In this document: positions 43,132-48,207 of the stretch, piece after piece
How positions within the stretch are numbered: position 1 is the stretch's first letter
Layout of the letters: the number at the start of each line of letters is the position of its first letter
DNA from: Campylobacteraceae bacterium
Lineage (GTDB): Bacteria; Campylobacterota; Campylobacteria; Campylobacterales; Sulfurovaceae
Direction: 5' to 3'
Assembly: GCA_027100635.1 (NCBI GenBank)
Contig: JAMOOQ010000021.1
Location: 1 to 48,207 of the forward strand
DNA length: 48,207 nt
Translations under genes and position numbers: made by a program
Notes under the pieces: generated by a model
Told to the model about the DNA's origin: nothing
What the model saw: only the letters and a program-made list of their open reading frames with translations
Database searches by the model: none

Positions 43132-44145
43132 TTATAAATTAGCTTCTGTAAATGTTGGGAAATATCTATATATTTTATGGAATTTCTTTATATCATTTAA
43201 AGGAATGATAGAATCAATTTTCTTATTACTACCATCCTTTGGTATTTTATTAATATCTAAAGATATATATTTATTTAAATATTTTATTTCTCGATATGTT
43301 AAATTTGGAGTATCTATTAAAAAAGATTCATCAGTTGATGAGGTAAAAAACAACTCTTCAAATTTACATTTAGGAATAATCTCATCAAAACTACTATCAC
43401 TAATAATTCCACCTATTGTTAGCATTTTTGCTCCATCATTATAATGAAAATTAAATAATTGTTGATATTTAATTTTATCTTCACTAGTATTATTTCTATC
43501 TTGTATAGTTTTTTCTATTTGAGTATTAATAATATTTTGACACTTTTTAGAAAAATTCCACTCTTTAAAAATATTATTTTTAGGCTCTAAAAATTTTGAT
43601 ATATCTATCTTTAATCCTGTCTGTTGATTAATAGTATCAATATATTCTTTCTGTTTTTTTATAAATTTTTTAGGATCTTTTTTATCTTCATCACATAAAG
43701 ATAGATGTAACTCTACATTTATAGACAATAGAAATATACTTCCCATTTCTATATTTGATAAAACCGTATCAATATCATCTAATGTAGATTTATTTAATTG
43801 TCCATCATAATCAAGCCATATAATATCTTTTTGTTTATACTCTAGTCTTGGTAAAATATCATTAGAATTTCCAAACTCTATCTTAACATGAGAATATGGT
43901 CTGTTAAACTCAAACCTAGGTCTGCTACCTTTATCTTTTTCAATACTTATCATATTTATAATATTAAGTTCTCTATGAAAAAGCTCAAAATCTGTAAAAT
44001 ATGTTGAGCCAAAACCAATATATCTATAATTAGACAAATTATCAATAAATGATAATTTTCTAAAAGTTTCTAATAGCATTTTTCTTTCAATATTTTTTGC
44101 AGGTCTTAAAGCATAATTTATTTTACGATAACTACTCATTTTCAT
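43132..44145 (-). CDS. Dnd-operon protein with Rossmann/methyltransferase-like pattern, unknown
   Basis: 337 residues, not a canonical Dnd protein. The N-terminal half follows a Rossmann plan: 'YRYIGFGSTYFTDFELFHREL' (glycine loop), 'NMISIEKDKGSRPRFEFN' (acid at the second strand), 'IEFGNSNDILP', 'IIWLDYDGQLNKSTLDDID' and 'GSIFLLSINVEL'. This is reminiscent of O-methyltransferase-like proteins, though 'WLDYDG' could also bind metal. The second half has no motif I know. Its start overlaps the GHKL ATPase gene by 14 bases and its stop abuts dndC, so it is an integral operon member, possibly pairing with the ATPase. Confidence 0.7.
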   Translation of the reverse strand: MKMSSYRKINYALRPAKNIERKMLLETFRKLSFIDNLSNYRYIGFGSTYFTDFELFHRELNIINMISIEKDKGSRPRFEFNRPYSHVKIEFGNSNDILPRLEYKQKDIIWLDYDGQLNKSTLDDIDTVLSNIEMGSIFLLSINVELHLSLCDEDKKDPKKFIKKQKEYIDTINQQTGLKIDISKFLEPKNNIFKEWNFSKKCQNIINTQIEKTIQDRNNTSEDKIKYQQLFNFHYNDGAKMLTIGGIISDSSFDEIIPKCKFEELFFTSSTDESFLIDTPNLTYREIKYLNKYISLDINKIPKDGSNKKIDSIIPLNDIKKFHKIYRYFPTFTEANL

Positions 44146-45472
44146 TTACCAATTCTAAAAAATAATCAAATGTATATTCTCCTATATCTTTATTTGTTGA
44201 TAGATTTAAATAATCTTTTAATTTATTTAAATCTTCATTTGATTTCCAATATGAAATTGTTCCTCCATTTGGAATATTCTCAATATTTTTTGGATTATCT
44301 ACTATATAATTAAAAGATTGATCATTATTATTTTTAAATTCAATTATATTTTTTTCTATTGAATCTTCTTCAATTAGTTTAGTTAATGGATTATTGTCAA
44401 TTTTTTCTTTTTTAAAACTAGATTCTTGTTTTGCTCTTTCTCTAAGAAAAGATATAACTTTTTTAAGAGCTTTTTTCATCTCAAAAGAAGTTGCTTTATA
44501 GACGCTAGAATCAGAGTTAAGTCCTGTTTTTGTTGTTGTCCATGGTAATAATTCAGCATTTTTAGAATCAAAAAATACATAACCTCTAAAATAAGCAAAA
44601 TCAGGATGATATTTTGGTAATTCATTATTATCCCAACCAGTAATATTGCTTTTATCTGCTTCCAAAATTAATCTATCATTACAAAAAATATACCAACCTC
44701 CTTGTTTTAAATCTCTCTCTTTTGATACTCCTGCAATAATCTTAATATTTATTAATTTATCCTCATCTCTTTCTTCTAATGGAAATGTAAAATTAATAAT
44801 TTCAGGCATTAAATTAGCATCATTAATTATTTCAAATTCTTTTCTTCTAATATGTTCACCATTAATAAAAATATTAAAGTTTTTATTTAAAATTAATGAA
44901 TATGTAAAAGCCAAATCATTTTTTAATTTAGTTAAAAAATATTCTAAGTTAAATTCATCACTAATATTAGGATGTAAGTTTGTAATAGTAATAATAGTTT
45001 TAGTATCTTGTTCTAATGTAGAAATATCTTCTATATTTGTTGTAAATTCCCATTTATTATCTTTTAACCACTCTTTTATATTTATGTCCATATTAGACTT
45101 AGAATTAATATTTATGGTTTCTAAATTAAAACTATTACCTATCTTAAATATAGCTCGTTTCATACCTATTCCAAAACGACCAATTGAATGATTAGTAGAT
45201 TCATAATTTGTGGGTTTTCCAAACATAAATGCTTGATTTAATAAAATATCTCTTGATATACCTCCACAATTATCTTCTATAATAAATTTATCTTTCTCTA
45301 TAGTAAGCTTTGTAAATAATCCATCAAAGTTTTCATCATCTCTTAATTTATGAGCACCATCAATAGAATTATCTATTAAATCCAGAATTGCTCTATCTAA
45401 GGGAATATCTCGTATCATCATTTTTACAAATAACTCTTTTGTTGGTTCTGCTTTTATTGTTTCTTTCGTCAT
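44132..45472 (-). CDS. GHKL (Hsp90/MORC-like) ATPase embedded in the dnd operon
   Basis: 446 residues. The Bergerat ATP site has the N box 'ILDLIDNSIDGAH' (29-41), G1 'EDNCGGI' (66-72) and G2 'GRFGIGMKRA' (98-107). A transducer-like domain follows, then a coiled, charged C-terminus. MORC and Hsp90 relatives use ATP to dimerise and clamp DNA or protein. The gene overlaps dndB by four bases and the next gene by 14, so it is translationally coupled to the modification genes. It is not part of the standard DndABCDE or DndFGH sets. It is a candidate restriction or regulatory partner. Confidence 0.88.
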   Translation of the reverse strand: MTKETIKAEPTKELFVKMMIRDIPLDRAILDLIDNSIDGAHKLRDDENFDGLFTKLTIEKDKFIIEDNCGGISRDILLNQAFMFGKPTNYESTNHSIGRFGIGMKRAIFKIGNSFNLETININSKSNMDINIKEWLKDNKWEFTTNIEDISTLEQDTKTIITITNLHPNISDEFNLEYFLTKLKNDLAFTYSLILNKNFNIFINGEHIRRKEFEIINDANLMPEIINFTFPLEERDEDKLINIKIIAGVSKERDLKQGGWYIFCNDRLILEADKSNITGWDNNELPKYHPDFAYFRGYVFFDSKNAELLPWTTTKTGLNSDSSVYKATSFEMKKALKKVISFLRERAKQESSFKKEKIDNNPLTKLIEEDSIEKNIIEFKNNNDQSFNYIVDNPKNIENIPNGGTISYWKSNEDLNKLKDYLNLSTNKDIGEYTFDYFLELVNENE

Positions 45473-46905
45473 TCTGTACCCTTATCTTTCAACTCTTCAA
45501 TAATCTCTCTAATCTTATTACCTCTATTAACCACACCCAATTTTTCAGATAACAGTTTATTTATATCATCTATCTTAGCTTTCAACTCTTTTTTCTCATA
45601 TTTATCAAAAGTTAATAATAAAACTAAAATATCTCTTGCAAAATCAATGTTTTGTTTTCTTGTAATCATTTTCCCTTTAGCATCTTCTCCAACTAAAATA
45701 AGTTTCCATAAGTCATTGCTTTTTTTCATAATATCTAATGTTAATAGTTTTTCAATTTTACTATATACATTAGTTATCTTTTCACTAGGCGTCTCTCCCA
45801 TAAAAGGTAAAGCATCAATAATTGCCATAAAAAGAGCTTTTTGTCCAATAACTTGTGCTAATAAATTCTTTTCTCTTAATTTTTTAATAGTCTCTTTTTT
45901 ATCTTTATCTAAAATAGTATCTATTGGTTGCTTATTAACTTCAATATAGCTATTTTGTAATATTTGTTTCCATTCATTGAAAAAGCTTAATTCAAAAAAT
46001 TTAATAATTAACTCTTTTGGAGATACTCCTAACTCATCTATAACATTTATAAAGTAATTGTCAATTATTTTTTGGCTTTTATCTTCTGTTGATAAATCTT
46101 CATCATCTAATGATTTAGATAGTTTAGTAGCATAATATTCTACCATATCATTTATAATATTAAGAGTTGTAAAATAGACATCATTTAGATTTAATGATGT
46201 TGTTGAATATGCCCATTTCACATATAATTCATCCACAATATTCTCTTCTAATATTTTTCTTGATACTACTGCTGAGAAATCGCTATCATCTAAAATTAAA
46301 GTTGTAGATTTATCTATTTTTTTAGCTGTTTTATTTAATGCCGTAAATACTCTTCTCGTCTCTTTTAATATTCCATTTATTACTGGATTCTGATTAGATA
46401 GATGACAATTTACTTTATCAAATAAAACGAATATAATAGGAACTTTTAATGTTTTTAAATCTTTTCTATCTTCAAACTTTCCACTAATAACATCTTCTCT
46501 TAATCTTCGTAAAGCATAAAGTCTATGTTGTCCATCTACAACAACTTTCTTTACATTAGGTTTTAAATCTAATTGATAAAAATCACTTTCAGGAGATAAC
46601 TGTTTTTCTTGATAGAAGCCTTTATCTTCTTCATCGGGTATTACCGTTACTACTAAACTATTAAAAAATCTTGTCCCTTCATTTAATAGATACTTTTGAT
46701 ATATCTCCTCTTCTGCTCTTTTTTGATTAAGAGTTCTTTGAATTCTCTCTGCAAATGTTGTATTTTCAATATTTAGATCTTTCTCAAAATGAAGACTATC
46801 AGCAACTTTATCTAAAGGTAAAGTTGTCATATAATAACTTACTCCACCAAATTCACCTTTTATACATAAAAAATTATCATAAATTGGTTCTATATTTAAT
46901 TCCAT
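45469..46905 (-). CDS. dndB: DndB, DGQHR-domain regulator of DNA phosphorothioation
   Basis: 478 residues. The hallmark 'VVVDGQHRLYALRRL' (DGQHR 124-128) and the N-terminal 'GEFGGVSYYMTTLPLDKVADSL' are typical. DndB proteins are known as regulators of the dnd operon, and the DGQHR domain is ParB-like. It is first in the six-gene operon, with a strong ribosome site ('aaaggag', seven bases before ATG) after a leader containing a hexanucleotide repeat. It ends overlapping the GHKL gene. Confidence 0.9.
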   Translation of the reverse strand: MELNIEPIYDNFLCIKGEFGGVSYYMTTLPLDKVADSLHFEKDLNIENTTFAERIQRTLNQKRAEEEIYQKYLLNEGTRFFNSLVVTVIPDEEDKGFYQEKQLSPESDFYQLDLKPNVKKVVVDGQHRLYALRRLREDVISGKFEDRKDLKTLKVPIIFVLFDKVNCHLSNQNPVINGILKETRRVFTALNKTAKKIDKSTTLILDDSDFSAVVSRKILEENIVDELYVKWAYSTTSLNLNDVYFTTLNIINDMVEYYATKLSKSLDDEDLSTEDKSQKIIDNYFINVIDELGVSPKELIIKFFELSFFNEWKQILQNSYIEVNKQPIDTILDKDKKETIKKLREKNLLAQVIGQKALFMAIIDALPFMGETPSEKITNVYSKIEKLLTLDIMKKSNDLWKLILVGEDAKGKMITRKQNIDFARDILVLLLTFDKYEKKELKAKIDDINKLLSEKLGVVNRGNKIREIIEELKDKGTE

Positions 46906-46964
46906 TGTTTAACTCCTTTGTTTATTAAAACACTCTCTTAATTCTTTATCTTACATAACTTATT

Positions 46965-46994
46965 AAAATTAAAATTAAAATTAAAATTAAAATT
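46965..46994. repeat. (aaaatt)x5 microsatellite upstream of dndB
   Basis: Five perfect tandem hexamers, directly downstream of a consensus -10 box and 60 bases before the dndB start. Its length can change by slippage, which could tune transcription of the dnd operon. Confidence 0.9.
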
Positions 46995-47000
46995 ATTATA
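46995..47000 (-). promoter_or_regulatory. likely -10 box of the dnd operon
   Basis: 'tataat' on the minus strand, preceded by 'ttaga', abutting the hexanucleotide repeat. The start point would fall within the repeat. A -35 element would lie in the 3' end of ispE. Confidence 0.45.
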
Positions 47001-47011
47001 TCTAATTATCA

Positions 47012-47779
47012 TTAATTTATAACTCTAAAAAAACTACTTCCACTACCAGAAAAGAACCAGCCATCTTTTTGATATTTTTTTAGATTTGGATATTCAATTA
47101 AAGCAGATTTATAAAGGTCATTTAGCTCTATTGGGTCAATTAGTTTTAATATTTCATCAGATCTAATTTTATCCCAATTAATAAAAGAGGATAATTTTAT
47201 GCTATCAAAAAGATTCTTTTTAAAAGTTTTATATACGATTGTTGTATCACATCCAATTGGTGGAGTAAATATTTCTAGCTTCAGAGGTTGTTCATCAAAT
47301 CTATCTACAATCTCTCCAAATCCAGAGACATTTGCACTAGAATAATTATATATAAAGAATGGAAAATCAGCTCCAATTTGTGAGCCTATTTTTGCTAGAG
47401 TGTCAGTATCAAGATTTAAATTACAAGCTTTATTAACTAACTTCATAAAACTTGCACCATCGCTACTACCACCACCAAGACCAGCTTGAGCTGGTATTGT
47501 TTTATCAACCACAACTTTATGATGATAAAAAAAGTCTAATATATCTAAATCCCTAGTAAAATTATTTAGAGCAATAAAAGCCTTATATATAGTGTTTGAT
47601 TTTAGCTCAATATCACCACACCCTTCAATTGTAAATGAATCACACTTTTGAGGAATAAATGAGATTGTATCGTATAAATTATCAACTCTCATAAATCTTG
47701 AAAGCAGAGTGTGAAAACCATCTTTATGACCTGTTATCTTCAAAAATATATTAACTTTGGCATAGGCTTTTATTTGCAT
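47012..47779 (-). CDS. ispE: 4-diphosphocytidyl-2-C-methyl-D-erythritol kinase
   Basis: An ATP-dependent GHMP kinase of the non-mevalonate (MEP) isoprenoid pathway. 255 residues, usual for Campylobacterota. 'AYAKVNIFLKI' is the N-terminal signature, 'PAQAGLGGGSSDGASF' the ATP loop, and 'SGSGSSFFRV' the third GHMP motif at the very C-terminus. The start abuts the stop of the IS-truncated gene upstream (TAAATG). Its usual neighbours csrA, truB and smpB are absent, in line with rearrangement by the adjacent IS. Confidence 0.95.
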   Translation of the reverse strand: MQIKAYAKVNIFLKITGHKDGFHTLLSRFMRVDNLYDTISFIPQKCDSFTIEGCGDIELKSNTIYKAFIALNNFTRDLDILDFFYHHKVVVDKTIPAQAGLGGGSSDGASFMKLVNKACNLNLDTDTLAKIGSQIGADFPFFIYNYSSANVSGFGEIVDRFDEQPLKLEIFTPPIGCDTTIVYKTFKKNLFDSIKLSSFINWDKIRSDEILKLIDPIELNDLYKSALIEYPNLKKYQKDGWFFSGSGSSFFRVIN

Positions 47780-48088
47780 TTAAATCCTTTTATTTATTAT
47801 TCTTTTCATTTCTAGTAATTTCTCTATATTTGATAACCCATCTTTTTGCAAAAATAACAATTCATAAAGCTCTTCAAATTTATCTAAACTCATCGCTTTT
47901 ATATGAGCATGTTCATTTCTAATATTAATTATTATTTGTAAAAATTGAGCTAATTTAGTATTGAAGAAAATATTATTTAGTTTTGAACTATTATTAAACT
48001 CTTTTAGTGTATCATTATCTTTTAAAAGTAAATGAATTATACCTAACATTAAGCCTTTTAATTTTCTATTATTCCTATATTCCGACAT
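47780..48088 (-). CDS. IS-truncated protein with HEPN-like motif
   Basis: 102 residues, helical, not recognised with confidence. The ATG (48086-48088) lies inside the conserved terminus of the IS, so the first codons ('MSE') come from the IS junction and the native N-terminus is probably lost. 'IRNEHAH' fits the R-x4-H pattern of HEPN ribonuclease or regulatory domains, followed by a helix ('LDKFEELYELLFLQ'). It ends directly before ispE. It may be a C-terminal remnant, and whether it is translated is uncertain. Confidence 0.5.
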   Translation of the reverse strand: MSEYRNNRKLKGLMLGIIHLLLKDNDTLKEFNNSSKLNNIFFNTKLAQFLQIIINIRNEHAHIKAMSLDKFEELYELLFLQKDGLSNIEKLLEMKRIINKRI

Positions 48089-48207
48089 TCATCACCCCTC
48101 TAAACTTAAACTAATATAAAACAACTAATCATAAAACTCTTCATAATCATCCCCTAAGCACTCCAAAATAATCTCATGATTTTCATTAAAATAGTCCAAT
48201 TGAGTCC
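48082..48207 (-). mobile_element. 3' end of an insertion sequence (right copy, inverted)
   Basis: The reverse complement of 126-251 with one mismatch. The element enters from the right edge. With the left copy it forms a pair of inverted flanks around the whole window. Confidence 0.75.
48125..48207 (-). CDS. transposase, C-terminal fragment (right IS copy)
   Basis: The last 27 codons and TAG stop of the same transposase as at 2-208, on the minus strand. It ends 'GDDYEEFYD'. The rest is outside the window. Confidence 0.65.
   Translation of the reverse strand, partial: TQLDYFNENHEIILECLGDDYEEFYD

Noticed and set aside
39739-46905. A standard Dnd restriction-modification locus
   Set aside because: dndF, dndG and dndH are absent in the window, and two other genes take a place inside the modification operon.

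Overview
The window is a strongly AT-rich stretch of bacterial chromosome. Its core gene set points to Campylobacterota (epsilonproteobacteria; a Sulfurimonas-, Sulfurovum- or Arcobacter-like organism). It carries ligA, bioA, gyrB with queF downstream, ychF, ispE, a ybgC-type thioesterase and a PglB/STT3-type oligosaccharyltransferase, with tightly packed and often overlapping genes. Genus cannot be fixed by eye. No rRNA, tRNA or CRISPR array was seen.

Layout. Positions 1-251 and 48082-48207 are the 3' ends of two near-identical copies of one insertion sequence in inverted orientation, so the window lies between two inverted IS copies. From the left come ligA and a SLC13/DASS transporter (minus), bioA coupled to a cytosolic hybrid histidine kinase (plus), then a minus-strand block gyrB > degenerate GGDEF/EAL protein > queF > roadblock-like protein > GAF/receiver protein. 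The GAF/receiver gene is split by a frameshift in a nine-A tract. GyrB carries two inteins, one with an HNH-type endonuclease and one mini-intein.

Positions 15070-27627 hold an envelope gene cluster. On the plus strand are a secreted von Willebrand A (vWA) protein, an ABC ATPase, an FtsX-type permease, a secreted protein with three beta-sandwich-like repeats and a Cys-rich secreted protein. On the minus strand are a formylglycine-enzyme-like (FGE/SUMF1) secreted protein, two lipoproteins, a Sel1-type protein and an S41 protease. The set resembles the TagQRST/PpkA-vWA signalling module of type VI secretion, but with no secretion genes and no kinase in the window. It is the best candidate for an undescribed system here. 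After it come a lipoprotein/secreted protein pair (28235-30898), the oligosaccharyltransferase and ychF.

Positions 34802-36857 are a graveyard: an amputated type I methylase, a dead cytosine methylase, an IS-end scar and a dead Fic gene. Positions 39739-46905 are a six-gene overlapping phosphorothioation (dnd) operon, dndB-GHKL ATPase-unknown-dndC-dndD-dndE. It has two non-canonical genes, no dndA, no dndFGH, and a hexanucleotide repeat abutting its likely promoter. ispE and an IS-truncated gene close the window.

Three dispersed palindromic repeat families run through the region. Two lie in frame inside proteins (LigA, the ABC permease twice, the oligosaccharyltransferase, and the N-terminus of the triple-repeat protein), much like Rickettsia palindromic elements.
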